Origin: Stercoripulliclostridium_A sp045577735
GTDB taxonomy: Bacteria > Bacillota > Clostridia > Christensenellales > DTU072
Direction of reading: 5' to 3'
Length of the DNA: 64,000 nt
Assembly: GCA_045577735.1 (NCBI GenBank)
Contig: JAZNIY010000008.1
Location: 62,001-126,000 of the forward strand
Below the pieces are notes generated by a model. The model was not told where the DNA came from. It did not search any database and saw nothing but the letters and a program-made list of their open reading frames with translations. The translations under genes and the position numbers were made by a program. Positions 15,001-23,475 of the stretch are shown piece by piece. Every line of letters begins with the position of its first letter. Position 1 is the first letter of the stretch.

Positions 15001-15568
15001 GTTTACGTCAACACCTGCACCCGACAATGCACCATACAACATGCTTCCCACTTCAGTCATGTTGAGTTCCGGCATATAATACTTTTGCGTGCCCACAACC
15101 ACGTAAGTATAGCCACCAGCGTAGTAAATTGCGAAAACAGGAAGGTTGTTCGCATTACGAAGTTGGAAGAATAGTTCACTCTTCTTGTTATCGGTAAGGT
15201 GGAAGTTGCCCTTTAAATCCAGCGTAAACGCCGACGATTTATCGTACTTCTCCTTGCTGTCTAACCAGAAATGCTCGAACGAATATTCCATTGAGAGGTC
15301 GACTACGAACCACTCGGGATTGTCGGGTGATTGATAGAAGGAAGAGTAGTTCTCTACTGCTTGGGTAATTTGTTGCTTTGCTTTGTCGGCAGTAGTAGAT
15401 TCTACCTTTGTAACCTCGGTTTCAATGGTAGTGTCGTCGCCACCGACTATAACGTTGCCATCATCGGCAAAATCATCATCGGGACGGGGCGAACATGCGA
15501 ATAGTGCTGCAATTAAGGCTACTGCCAAAATTAACAACAGAATTTTGTGGGTGTAATTGCGTTTCATT
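1..15568 (-). CDS. Giant modular lipoprotein, partial (3' end beyond the window), apparent frameshift in signal peptide
   Basis: One minus-strand frame stays open from about 15,540 to the left edge, more than 5,180 codons. The N-terminus is a lipoprotein signal: ATG at 15,568 (Shine-Dalgarno AAGGAG seven bases upstream), MKRNYTHKI, then LLLILAVALIAALFAC and an Asp-rich stretch, so Cys is the predicted lipidation site. The ATG and the long frame differ by +1 at the GG pair 15,540-15,541, so an indel must be assumed to join them. The rest is about 16 divergent modules, spaced about 1.0 kb. Each has a hydrophobic strand, a loop, then a signature like YYDGDLYLDLSTLGL (near 5,290), TIYADLSGLGFPSV (near 1,100) or TMYIDLECL (near 13,090), followed by a helix-like leucine-rich segment. 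Acidic Gly/Glu/Asn linkers separate some modules. It should sit on the outer face of the membrane. I do not recognise the family; a beta-rich lipid- or glycan-binding fold is only a guess. Confidence 0.85.
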
Positions 15569-15623
15569 GTGTTTCTCCTTGTGGGTGCTGGAGTGCATTT
15601 GCGCCGGTACGCGTGTGTTTTAT

Positions 15624-15656
15624 AAAAAGAGGCAAGGAAACACTTCCCTGCTTGCC
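15624..15656 (-). terminator. Hairpin plus U-tract in the leader of the giant lipoprotein gene
   Basis: On the minus strand GGCAAG (15,656-15,651) pairs with CTTGCC (15,636-15,631) and is followed by TCTTTTT. It lies between the predicted promoter (15,660-15,688) and the ATG at 15,568, so it starts at or within a few bases of the transcript 5' end. It could be an attenuator or a 5' stabilising hairpin; a true terminator here would silence the gene. Confidence 0.5.
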
Positions 15657-15659
15657 GTT

Positions 15660-15688
15660 ATTTTACTAAACTGCTTAAAAAAAGTCAA
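15660..15688 (-). promoter_or_regulatory. Sigma-A type promoter of the giant lipoprotein gene
   Basis: TTGACT (plus 15,683-15,688) and TAAAAT (plus 15,660-15,665) are separated by exactly 17 bases on the minus strand. About 90 bases of leader separate it from the ATG. Confidence 0.7.
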
Positions 15689-15907
15689 CCCCTTTATTTA
15701 TAATATAAATACACGCGTTTTTAATGTCGTTCACTTCGTCTTCACACAACGCACACAAGTGCGCACAATAAATTGTGGTTTCTACCCAAAACAACCACAA
15801 TATGTAGTTCCATATTCATCACTTGGTCAAAATAGTCGGCAAAACTGAATTTCTTGTGAACTTTAATTCTTTTACTATAATTTTACCCGTGCGCTTTGTC
15901 AGCGCGT

Positions 15908-15938
15908 ATAAAAAAGAGCGAAACTCGTTCGCCCTTTT
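15908..15938 (-). terminator. Terminator of the 22.1-16.0 kb minus-strand operon
   Basis: AAAGGGCGAA pairs with TTCGCTCTTT (ten pairs, one G-U; plus arms 15,913-15,922 and 15,928-15,937) with a five-base loop and a T-run on the minus strand. It lies 38 bases after the PIG-L stop, so the giant lipoprotein is a separate transcription unit. Confidence 0.8.
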
Positions 15939-15975
15939 GAAAATACTCTTTACTTTTTGCAAAATCAAATGACCT

Positions 15976-16782
15976 TTAAATTAGTAAATCGTCCATAAAT
16001 TTTTGGATTTTGGAAGCTATGAATTGCTTAACGTCAATGCTATCGTCCTCGATAAGGGGAGTTAAATCCATACCGTATGAAACGTGTTCTGCAACGTCTA
16101 CGCCGTGAGAAGCGCTAAAGGTCGCGTTACCGGCTCTGCGCCCTATTGCAGCAGTACAATACTCCTTACCACCGGCTATTTGGCTTTCGTAAACGTCCAA
16201 AACGTCGCGCATTAGTTGCTCGTAGCCCGTTAAGTCGAAGAATACCTTTTCATTATCGTCCAGCCAGTCTAGGCACCTCCAAACCTCACAACCGTAAAGC
16301 TTCTTGGGACGAGCCTCTTTGGGCAATTCACGAAGAGCTTTAACACAGTTAACGGCAGTACCAACGTGGGTGGGATGCTTGTCGGCAAGATTGTGAATGT
16401 ACATCGTTTCGGGCTTGTAGTTTAGAATGATTTCTTTAATATCGTTCTTAGGGTCAGCGTTGGCGCGATCCTTTAGCTCTGCGCTTGTATAGTTAAGCAT
16501 AACGAGAGCAGAATATTCGCCTATCTCCGCAGCTTTAATTTGCTCAAGGCGTCTAACCTTCTTCATGTCATCGTCCGTCATGGTTGCGAACTTACCGCTT
16601 CTGGGACTTCCACTACCATCGGCACAAACAACGCCAACTACGCCATATTTGTCACTTTGGTATCCCTTAATGATTGCTTGGGGACACATAATCTCGATAT
16701 CGTCTTGGTGAGCCGCAACTACCAATTCGGTATAAATTTGCTTTTTACCGCATACTACTTCTGCATTTTTATTGAGTTGCAT
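15976..16782 (-). CDS. PIG-L/LmbE family deacetylase
   Basis: A 268-residue protein of the PIG-L family of zinc-dependent N-acetyl-sugar (GlcNAc-type) deacetylases. The zinc motif AHQDD is near residue 24 (AHPDD is usual, so the Pro is replaced by Gln) and a HPTH motif near residue 140 supplies the other conserved histidine. No signal peptide is seen, so it should be cytosolic. AGGAG precedes the ATG. It is the last gene of an operon with a ROK protein 41 bases upstream and a mutarotase-like protein, which suggests handling of an amino sugar or its conjugate. The substrate cannot be told from sequence. Confidence 0.82.
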   Translation of the reverse strand: MQLNKNAEVVCGKKQIYTELVVAAHQDDIEIMCPQAIIKGYQSDKYGVVGVVCADGSGSPRSGKFATMTDDDMKKVRRLEQIKAAEIGEYSALVMLNYTSAELKDRANADPKNDIKEIILNYKPETMYIHNLADKHPTHVGTAVNCVKALRELPKEARPKKLYGCEVWRCLDWLDDNEKVFFDLTGYEQLMRDVLDVYESQIAGGKEYCTAAIGRRAGNATFSASHGVDVAEHVSYGMDLTPLIEDDSIDVKQFIASKIQKFMDDLLI

Positions 16783-16823
16783 ATTCGTTCTCCTATGTTG
16801 GAATTTTATGATTTTTCTTCAAA

Positions 16824-18146
16824 TTATAGACCGGCGGCCGTGAAGCTTTGACCTAGTCTTCTACTCATTTCGTCGGGTAAAACGATTTGCAAAGAAGAGC
16901 CCTCTTTTGCTATTATTTGTCTTGCTCTTTCAAGGAGTATTTCACCGCCCTTTCCACTGGCTACCCTACCAAGGAATATGGCTTTCTTAATTTGGTACAA
17001 ACAGCCAAACCAAAGAAGAGTATATCCAAAATAATCACCCATGCGCTCGTAAAGTTCAATAGCCCTAGGATCGTCTGCGTTGGCAAGTGCTTGCACCACT
17101 TTGAGTTTTTCGGCCGGGCTAAGGTTCTCGTCAAGGTCAATGCCGGCTTCGGGAGCAAGTTTTATAACGCCGTCTTGAGAGTGGTACATTACTCCCACGC
17201 CACGATCTCCACTCCATTCATCAAGGGCAGAATCTTCGTTCGCATCAACCGGAACGAAGGCGAGCTCGTTCAAGCAACCACGTATTCTCATCTCTTTGTC
17301 AACGTAACCTGCAGCAAGAGAGGTTCCCATCGCAATACCCAAAATCTCGCCACCCTCCGTAAAGGCGCCGGCGAGTGCCGCAACGTCACCATCGTTAGCA
17401 ACTTTTACTGGACAATTATATTTTTTTGCAAGGTTAATATAAATGGGGCGCACAAATTCATTTTGCTCTTTTTTGGATACCTTTCTAAATAAACTGGATA
17501 CCCGAACTTCGTTGTCTACAACAATACCAGCAGTCGATACGCCTATTGCGTCAACCCTACCGCCCAGTGCGGAAAGGGCATTGTCTATGGAGTCCAAAAT
17601 GCCTTCCAAATGGTAATTTGGATCGCTGTTTAACTTGGGAAACCATACCGTTTCTTTTTCATATACAACCTTTCCGTCTATGCAAGCAGTAACCTTTCTA
17701 TCACTGCCACCGGCATCAAAGCCGATGCGATATCCACTGCCGTTTGCGCCGGAAGGTTCTGCCTTACAACCAGCACTAGGAAGCTCTTCCAGAGAAACCA
17801 AAACAAACTCCATAGGGCGAAGATATACGTCTTGCATAAAGTTATAATCAAATGCTCTTTCGCCATCGTTGGAATAGGCCTTTCTCAGCCCGTCGATTAC
17901 GCCCTCTCCGCCGTAAAGGTAGAATTTGTAGCCACCGTAAGCCCAAATCATGGTCTTAACGAGCTTCTTTGCATAGCGTAAGTTTTCCTCTTCGTGACCA
18001 TTTGCATAAAGAGCGGTTTCGTATCTTTCATACTCGCCGCCCCCTCTTTCCAGTACTAAAACGAAGGGCTTTGCCCCTTCTTCGTTTGCGCCCTTGAGAA
18101 AATCTTTTTGATAAAGATACATTGGATAATAATTCTTGTCTAACAT
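16824..18146 (-). CDS. ROK family protein (sugar kinase-like) with long N-terminal extension
   Basis: A 440-residue protein. The C-terminal two thirds is a ROK/ASKHA domain: the phosphate-binding motif RIGFDAGGSDRKV lies near residue 142, AIGVSTAGIV and the catalytic-type VANDGDVAALAGA follow. ROK proteins are usually about 300 residues; the first 140 here (KNYYPMYLYQKDF...) are extra and I do not recognise them. The canonical ROK zinc cysteine cluster is not evident. The start at 18,146 is chosen because AGGTGA sits five bases upstream; an in-frame ATG at 18,170 overlaps the previous gene and lacks a ribosome site. Likely a cytosolic sugar kinase or a kinase-like sensor working with the neighbouring PIG-L and mutarotase-like proteins. 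Confidence 0.8.
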   Translation of the reverse strand: MLDKNYYPMYLYQKDFLKGANEEGAKPFVLVLERGGGEYERYETALYANGHEEENLRYAKKLVKTMIWAYGGYKFYLYGGEGVIDGLRKAYSNDGERAFDYNFMQDVYLRPMEFVLVSLEELPSAGCKAEPSGANGSGYRIGFDAGGSDRKVTACIDGKVVYEKETVWFPKLNSDPNYHLEGILDSIDNALSALGGRVDAIGVSTAGIVVDNEVRVSSLFRKVSKKEQNEFVRPIYINLAKKYNCPVKVANDGDVAALAGAFTEGGEILGIAMGTSLAAGYVDKEMRIRGCLNELAFVPVDANEDSALDEWSGDRGVGVMYHSQDGVIKLAPEAGIDLDENLSPAEKLKVVQALANADDPRAIELYERMGDYFGYTLLWFGCLYQIKKAIFLGRVASGKGGEILLERARQIIAKEGSSLQIVLPDEMSRRLGQSFTAAGL

Positions 18147-18154
18147 TTTATCAC

Positions 18155-19000
18155 CTATTTTACCGTCCAAAATTCTACGTGAGTAACGTTATCACCGGGT
18201 ACTACTTTCTTAAAGGGAGAAAGGGTTTCCACTTCGTGGATGTGCTCGTTCGTGTAGGTTTCTACGTTGGAGCAATAGTCGGGGTATTCGTTAGGCTCTG
18301 CGTTAACCTCAACTTCTTTAATGAAGGTTGTGTTGCCATAGGTATATTCCGTGTGAATGGGCTTAAGATAGGTTCCCACTTTAAACGGACCCTTGCATAC
18401 CTTGTTGGAAGTTAGGATAATTTTATCATTTTCCAGCTCGAAACGAGGGTCTTTCACGTCGTTATAGTGCCAAATTACCAGATTTCTGTTAGCCAAGTAA
18501 CCGGTATCTTCCGTTGAAAGCGGTACAACCAATTTGCCACCGCACTTCATAACGGTGAGAGCCCATAAGCAAAGGTCTTTCGTCTTGTTACTTACGTTCG
18601 TAAGGCTCATTTTTACAGCAACCTTACCCTCGCCCACAAAGATAATTTCCAATTCGGGTTGCACGCCTCTTTCGCTCCAAACCGGAGGAGTAAACACGGC
18701 GCCGTTTTCTTTTAGCAAGTAGCTAACGGGATTGCAGTCGGGGTAATAGGTGGTTTCGTCTTCAGGGGAAATCCAAATACGATGTCCGCCGTAAATGTGC
18801 CAAACTTTGTCATCGCCGTATTCTTTTGACACGTCTTTATTAACGTTGTCGTCCACGTCTTCGTACATTAAAGATTCTTCCCCTACTTTGCCCATTTTAA
18901 TAATTCTTGGGCCTACATCAAGGGTAACGGCAAGATATATCTTGCCGTCAGTCAATTCAAGCGTTCTGCCTAAAAAACAACTTCCAATTTTGCTTTCCAT
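18155..19000 (-). CDS. Galactose-mutarotase-like (aldose epimerase-fold) protein
   Basis: A 281-residue protein with the pattern of the galactose mutarotase-like superfamily: an N-terminal strand pair with VTLDVGPRIIKM, then YGGHRIWISPEDE (typical Gly-Gly-His-Arg segment), and VCKGPFKVGTYLKP in the second half. AGGAG precedes the ATG. It starts two bases after the transglutaminase lipoprotein and ends eight bases before the ROK gene, so it is in the middle of that operon. It resembles DUF4380-type proteins; whether it binds or interconverts a sugar is not known. Confidence 0.6.
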   Translation of the reverse strand: MESKIGSCFLGRTLELTDGKIYLAVTLDVGPRIIKMGKVGEESLMYEDVDDNVNKDVSKEYGDDKVWHIYGGHRIWISPEDETTYYPDCNPVSYLLKENGAVFTPPVWSERGVQPELEIIFVGEGKVAVKMSLTNVSNKTKDLCLWALTVMKCGGKLVVPLSTEDTGYLANRNLVIWHYNDVKDPRFELENDKIILTSNKVCKGPFKVGTYLKPIHTEYTYGNTTFIKEVEVNAEPNEYPDYCSNVETYTNEHIHEVETLSPFKKVVPGDNVTHVEFWTVK

Positions 19001-19002
19001 AA

Positions 19003-22000
19003 TTAACTCCTAGAATAGTGGATATAAATCTTAGCTTCACCTTCGGGATTTACGTCGGTGGTACATCCTACGGATATGCCGGAAACCTTACCCACGCTGT
19101 TTTGGATTATTTCAATGATGGCTTCAAATCTTTCCTTATCGTTGCCACCGTTAGTATTAAAGTATTCCTCATCGATAACGAGGTCTAACCATAGATCGCC
19201 GGTTTGGCCAACCTTGTCAAACAAATATTTTTCTATGATGTATTGCAATTCTCCTACGGAGTTAATTGCATTGTCGAAGGTTTCAGAAATCTTAATAGTA
19301 TATGCATATTCTAGCGATTCCATGTTCAAAGTGGGGTAAGAACCATAGGTGGAACGGCTGTCTTTTGCAACGATGGAGCCTACTGCAAAGTAATCTCTAT
19401 TTAATACTTCTAGTTTTTGACCGTCGGAAGACTCAACTTTCTTACTGCTCCAAGTTGCGTCCACGACGTACCAACCATCCTCTAGGAGTACAATGTTCCA
19501 AGCGTGTGCTATGCCACTTGCGGTACCTACAACCTTAAAGTTGGGTATCCCTTCTGCTGCACACATCAATCCGTATGCCTTTGCAATACCATCACAAACT
19601 GCAACGTGATCTACGAATACGCCCTCAAGATAGAACGCGTTGTAAGCCTTAGCGTCACCTAGCGTATTAGCGCTGTCAGCCACCTTGTTATCGTAGGTTA
19701 CGTTTAGTGACAACCACTCGTAAATAGCAAGTGCCTTTGCGTTAACACTCATGTCGTCACTGATGATAGAATTTAGTATCTTGCGAACTTCTGCCCATAT
19801 GGTTTCCGCCCTACTTCCGGCAACGGGAACGGGTTTGTATCCCATTTCAACTGCAAGATATAGTTGGTCGGTAGTAGCGACTTCCATAGTTCTATTTAAT
19901 GCGTCTATAGACAACGTGCCGGCTTGACCGCGTGGATTTTCTGCATAGTGGGTAATCGAGGTTGCTTCGCCGTAGATATATTCTCCGTCAACTTCGGGAT
20001 CAAGTTCGGTCTTGATGGTGGGCTCGGTAATGGAGTTTACGTTGAGCATTATCTTGGTTTCACCACCGCCGAGAGTTGCGCTTACAACGTCTAGGCTCAA
20101 GCTTACGCTTTCGGTGTATGAATTCAAGACGCTACCAAACAACTTGACTGCGTCAATTTCTGAAGCGGTAGATTCGTTAGTGTCTAGTCCATCGTTTACA
20201 GGATATAGGTTTCTATCGAGGTCTTCCGTTGTGAAAGGTATGATGAGGTCAAGTTCATATTGGTATCTCGTATCTTCACTAGTAAGAACGGAGGGACGGA
20301 ATACTATCAAGTAGTTTAGTAGCCTACCATACTCTTCCATATTTGCAATATATCTGTTCATTCCGGGAATGACGTCGTCAAAATATTCTACTCCGGCAGT
20401 TATGTCGCCACCATAGCTATACCAGTCTGACCATTCATCGTAATTTGAACCCTTTATTCTTATAGAATAACTATAATGCATCATGGTATCGCTATCATCT
20501 CTTGCCCTGCCGATTACGCTATCGATAATTTCATTTGGAATTCTAAACGAGTTGGCGCCAAAGTAACCGCTTTCCATGGTGAAATCCGGTAGAATGGTCT
20601 CGCCACTTTGTGCGGGTGTGTCATATCTATTTGCGATTTCGTCATAGAAGTCTTGGCCCAGTTTGATTTGTGCCGTATAGTTTTGTGCATAGGGTAGTGC
20701 ATCCCAAATTACACTTGAGTACAATTCTTGATCAACGTGAGCACCGTCAAAGTATATACCTGTAATATCGTTAACGGGCTTCTTTTCACCAACGCTGACT
20801 TCAATATCATCACACCATACGCCACTATTCTTACCCTTTACAATGGCTTCTGCCCTAATAGTATAATTTCCGGCTTCTTTGAACTCATAGTTCAAGTCGT
20901 AATATACGGCGGAGCCGTCAATTAGAGTATAATGCTTATTGGGTGCAATAACGTCTTCCACAACGTCACCGTTGGGTTTGACGATTTCCCACTTATAACC
21001 TTCCGGTGGATATTGGTTTTCACCATAGGTGACCTTTACCATAATGTTGTCGCCAACGGCATAATCCTTTTGTTGCAAAACGTCACCGGACATGGATGAC
21101 AATGGCGCATAAATTCTTATGGACTCGCTAATAAACGGCTCGGTGGTTTCAAAGTTGTTTGACAAAATTGCCCTAATGTGATATTCGCCAACCGGTAACG
21201 AGGTGGGAACGTAGGTTAAAACTTTACTGTCCTGAACGCCCGGTTCATTTATGGTTGTATTGTTAATATACCAAATGATATCGGGGTTGGGGTCGGTCAA
21301 AGGATCAAGCTGGCTCAAAACAAAGCTTATCCCTTCGGGATCGCCCGAAACCTGTCTTAACGTGGACGCGTCGGAAACCAGATCGAGTCTATAGCCCGTA
21401 ATCATACTGGTGTAAACTACGTTTACCGTAACGTGGCTCTCTATTTGAGTATCGAATGCGCCCGACTTTGGAGTTTGTACCCAAATGGAACATTGCCCTA
21501 TGCCAACGGGAGTAACGTAACCGTAAGCATCTACGGTTGCAACCTCTTTGTTTAGAGAGGTATAAATAAGATTTCTACCCGTGATTGCGTGTGCGGGATA
21601 GAATATGGGTTCCAGCTGTGCGCCGGCTCCGGCAATTTTAATATTGATGGTAGAAGGATTAAAGCTTATTCTTTCTACTGCAACGGTTTCTATGGTAACC
21701 TTAATTTCCAACGTTACGTCACTATCTTCCGCGCTGATAATACGTACGAAAATATCAATATTGTTACCCTCTTCGTCTTGCTTTAACTTGTGTGCCTTTA
21801 AAACACCACTTGCACTAACTTCAAGAAACTCCCTGTCGGTGTTGTCTTTCAAGCGATAGTAAACCTTTTGTGATGCGGTTTCTACCGGATAAACCAAAGG
21901 TTTAAGTTGATAGGTGCTGGGATCCCCTTCGGGAGCAAGGAAAACGTGGGTATCCTCAACTTGGATACGCTCTGCAGAGCCTTCCTTCTTCTCGCTCGTA

Positions 22001-22077
22001 CACCCAAAAAGCGCCATGGTCGTTACAACCGTGACTACGACGAAAATTAAAATCATTATACGGGATTTTGCTTTCAT
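19003..22077 (-). CDS. Lipoprotein with Ig-like (BIG2) domains and a transglutaminase-like domain
   Basis: A 1,024-residue surface lipoprotein. The signal peptide runs MKAKSRIMILIFVVVTVVTTMALFGC, with Cys as lipidation site. Two Ig-like regions follow; the second (FNPSTINIKIAGAGAQLEP...VDAYGYVTPVG, about residues 130-200) is a clear BIG2 type. The C-terminal quarter holds a transglutaminase-like core: Cys in VAVCDGIAKAYGLMC, His in GIAHAWNIV, Asp in WYVVDATWSS. The start at 22,077 is preferred over an ATG at 22,119 because GGAG precedes it and the peptide then fits a signal sequence. It is the first gene of the operon ending at 15,976. Such secreted transglutaminase-like domains often act as peptidases or crosslinkers at the wall; the role here is open. 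Confidence 0.85.
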   Translation of the reverse strand: MKAKSRIMILIFVVVTVVTTMALFGCTSEKKEGSAERIQVEDTHVFLAPEGDPSTYQLKPLVYPVETASQKVYYRLKDNTDREFLEVSASGVLKAHKLKQDEEGNNIDIFVRIISAEDSDVTLEIKVTIETVAVERISFNPSTINIKIAGAGAQLEPIFYPAHAITGRNLIYTSLNKEVATVDAYGYVTPVGIGQCSIWVQTPKSGAFDTQIESHVTVNVVYTSMITGYRLDLVSDASTLRQVSGDPEGISFVLSQLDPLTDPNPDIIWYINNTTINEPGVQDSKVLTYVPTSLPVGEYHIRAILSNNFETTEPFISESIRIYAPLSSMSGDVLQQKDYAVGDNIMVKVTYGENQYPPEGYKWEIVKPNGDVVEDVIAPNKHYTLIDGSAVYYDLNYEFKEAGNYTIRAEAIVKGKNSGVWCDDIEVSVGEKKPVNDITGIYFDGAHVDQELYSSVIWDALPYAQNYTAQIKLGQDFYDEIANRYDTPAQSGETILPDFTMESGYFGANSFRIPNEIIDSVIGRARDDSDTMMHYSYSIRIKGSNYDEWSDWYSYGGDITAGVEYFDDVIPGMNRYIANMEEYGRLLNYLIVFRPSVLTSEDTRYQYELDLIIPFTTEDLDRNLYPVNDGLDTNESTASEIDAVKLFGSVLNSYTESVSLSLDVVSATLGGGETKIMLNVNSITEPTIKTELDPEVDGEYIYGEATSITHYAENPRGQAGTLSIDALNRTMEVATTDQLYLAVEMGYKPVPVAGSRAETIWAEVRKILNSIISDDMSVNAKALAIYEWLSLNVTYDNKVADSANTLGDAKAYNAFYLEGVFVDHVAVCDGIAKAYGLMCAAEGIPNFKVVGTASGIAHAWNIVLLEDGWYVVDATWSSKKVESSDGQKLEVLNRDYFAVGSIVAKDSRSTYGSYPTLNMESLEYAYTIKISETFDNAINSVGELQYIIEKYLFDKVGQTGDLWLDLVIDEEYFNTNGGNDKERFEAIIEIIQNSVGKVSGISVGCTTDVNPEGEAKIYIHYSRS

Positions 22078-22133
22078 ATTACTCCGCCCGTGTGCTATAT
22101 TACGCGAGCGCGGACTCACGCATACACATTAAA

Positions 22134-22163
22134 ATAATACTATAATGCGCGCGCAATTGTCAA
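22134..22163 (-). promoter_or_regulatory. Promoter of the transglutaminase-lipoprotein operon
   Basis: Minus-strand TTGACA (plus 22,158-22,163) and TATTAT (plus 22,134-22,139) with an 18-base spacer, about 57 bases upstream of the chosen start. It is divergent to the mrnC promoter. Confidence 0.65.
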
Positions 22164-22232
22164 TAGGAATTTTTTGACTTTATTTTATTGCATGCTTTTT
22201 ATGATATTTTATCCATATGCTCGTAAAAAACA

Positions 22233-22261
22233 TTGAAACCTTCGACTTTTCGTGATATAAT
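22233..22261 (+). promoter_or_regulatory. Promoter of mrnC operon, leaderless
   Basis: TTGAAA (22,233-22,238), 17-base spacer with TG one base before the -10, and TATAAT (22,256-22,261). The mrnC ATG at 22,270 is eight bases after the -10 box, at or next to the predicted +1, and there is no Shine-Dalgarno. Confidence 0.75.
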
Positions 22262-22269
22262 GATTTTGT

Positions 22270-22689
22270 ATGCAAAAGTATCAAGTTCCAAAATTAAGTA
22301 ATCCCATTAGCGTAAGCGAGGCAAAGTGCAAAGAGGCCACCTCTCTTTCATTCATAGGTGATGCCGTACACACCCTTGCCGTAAGACAAAAGCTAATGGA
22401 AAACAGGGACGTCAAGACGGGTCTCTTGCATCGTCTTGCTTCTCGCGAAGTCAATGCAGAGGCCCAATCACACGCCCTAAAAAAGATTGAAAACTTGCTC
22501 ACCGAAGACGAAACCGACGTCTACAAAAGATGCCGTAACGCCAAACAATCCACCATGGCAAAACACGCCAGCGCCGTGGACTACAAGATTGCTTCCGGCT
22601 TTGAAGGACTCGTTGGTTTTTTGTACCTTTCCGGCCAGTCTGAGCGCATCGAGGAACTTTTAACAATTGCCTATAATACCGAAGAATAG
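22270..22689 (+). CDS. mrnC: Mini-ribonuclease III (MrnC)
   Basis: A 139-residue stand-alone RNase III catalytic domain without the double-stranded RNA-binding domain. The signature SFIGDAVHTLAVRQKLM is near residue 28, a SREVNAEAQSHAL segment is mid-protein, and RNAKQSTMAKHASAVDYKIASGFEGLVGFLYL matches the conserved C-terminal half with its catalytic acidic residues. In Bacillus this enzyme matures 23S rRNA precursor ends. It heads a run of core genes. Residues 1-25 are slightly longer than usual. The start is very close to the predicted transcription start. Confidence 0.93.
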   Translation: MQKYQVPKLSNPISVSEAKCKEATSLSFIGDAVHTLAVRQKLMENRDVKTGLLHRLASREVNAEAQSHALKKIENLLTEDETDVYKRCRNAKQSTMAKHASAVDYKIASGFEGLVGFLYLSGQSERIEELLTIAYNTEE

Positions 22690-22746
22690 GTTGCAAAACC
22701 TAGAATTTGGGTTACCCAAATATACGCTAAAAGAAAAGGAACGAAC

Positions 22747-23475
22747 ATGATAATAGAAGGCAAAAACGCTGTTTACGAAGCCCTTAACTCCAACACAACA
22801 ATAGAAAAACTTTGCATAGAAAAAGGCAACTTTGCAAAGGACCTTAATCGCATTATTGCTCTTGCTCGCGAAAAGGGAATTAAGGTCAGTTTCGAAAAAA
22901 GCGAAACCTTAGAAAAACTTTCCCCCTCCGGCCGTCATCAAGGCGTGTTGGCAACCACCACCGAGTACAACTACTTCGACCTTGACGAAGTTGTGGAAGA
23001 GTGCAAAGAAAAAGGTGAGGAAATGCTCTTCATCATCCTTGACGGAGTAGAAGATCCTCACAACCTAGGTGCCGTTATAAGGGTAGCCGACTGTGCAGGC
23101 GCAACGGCCGTTATAGTACCAAAGCATCGTGGCGTGGGCGTAACCGACACCGTAATTAAGGTTAGCGCAGGCGCATCCGCACACGTTAAGGTTATTAAGG
23201 TTACAAACGTAAACGATGCCATTCGCTTCCTAAAAGATCAGGGTGTTTTCGTTTTCGCAGCAGACATGGACGGCGAAGACATATATAGAACGAATCTAAC
23301 GGGAAACATTGCTCTCGTCATTGGTGGCGAGGGTAGTGGCGTTCACACACTAACGAGAAAACTCGCCGACGGCATAGTTTCACTCCCCCTTTACGGCAAA
23401 GTGAATTCGCTAAACGCTTCCGTTGCCACCGGTATAGTTGTATACGAGGCATTAAGACAAAGACGTGGAAAGTAA
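22747..23475 (+). CDS. rlmB: 23S rRNA (guanosine-2'-O)-methyltransferase, TrmH/RlmB family
   Basis: A 242-residue SpoU (TrmH) family methyltransferase. The N-terminal substrate-binding domain has GKNAVYEAL at the start; the SPOUT domain carries motif 1 LDGVEDPHNLGAVIRVADCAGA, motif 2 ALVIGGEGSGVH and motif 3 VSLPLYGKVNSLNASVATGIVVYE, forming the deep trefoil knot. The cofactor is S-adenosylmethionine. It sits between mrnC and sigH as in Bacillus, though yacP (normally between rlmB and sigH) is absent. The last 11 bases overlap the next gene. Confidence 0.93.
   Translation: MIIEGKNAVYEALNSNTTIEKLCIEKGNFAKDLNRIIALAREKGIKVSFEKSETLEKLSPSGRHQGVLATTTEYNYFDLDEVVEECKEKGEEMLFIILDGVEDPHNLGAVIRVADCAGATAVIVPKHRGVGVTDTVIKVSAGASAHVKVIKVTNVNDAIRFLKDQGVFVFAADMDGEDIYRTNLTGNIALVIGGEGSGVHTLTRKLADGIVSLPLYGKVNSLNASVATGIVVYEALRQRRGK

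Noticed and set aside
1..15540. Many small plus-strand frames opposite the giant gene
   Set aside because: They are Ser/Pro/Arg-rich shadows of its codon bias; none has a ribosome site or motif.
1..15540. CRISPR-like array, considered because of the periodic sequence
   Set aside because: The period is about 1 kb, repeats are divergent at DNA level and there is a single open reading frame; nothing elsewhere in the window has spaced identical repeats.
15495..15848. 117-codon plus-strand frame upstream of the giant gene
   Set aside because: It crosses the giant gene's start, promoter and leader hairpin; no ribosome site and no sensible protein text.
16887..17492. 201-codon plus-strand frame inside the ROK gene
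   Set aside because: Antisense shadow of the well-supported ROK reading frame; the protein text has no recognisable features.
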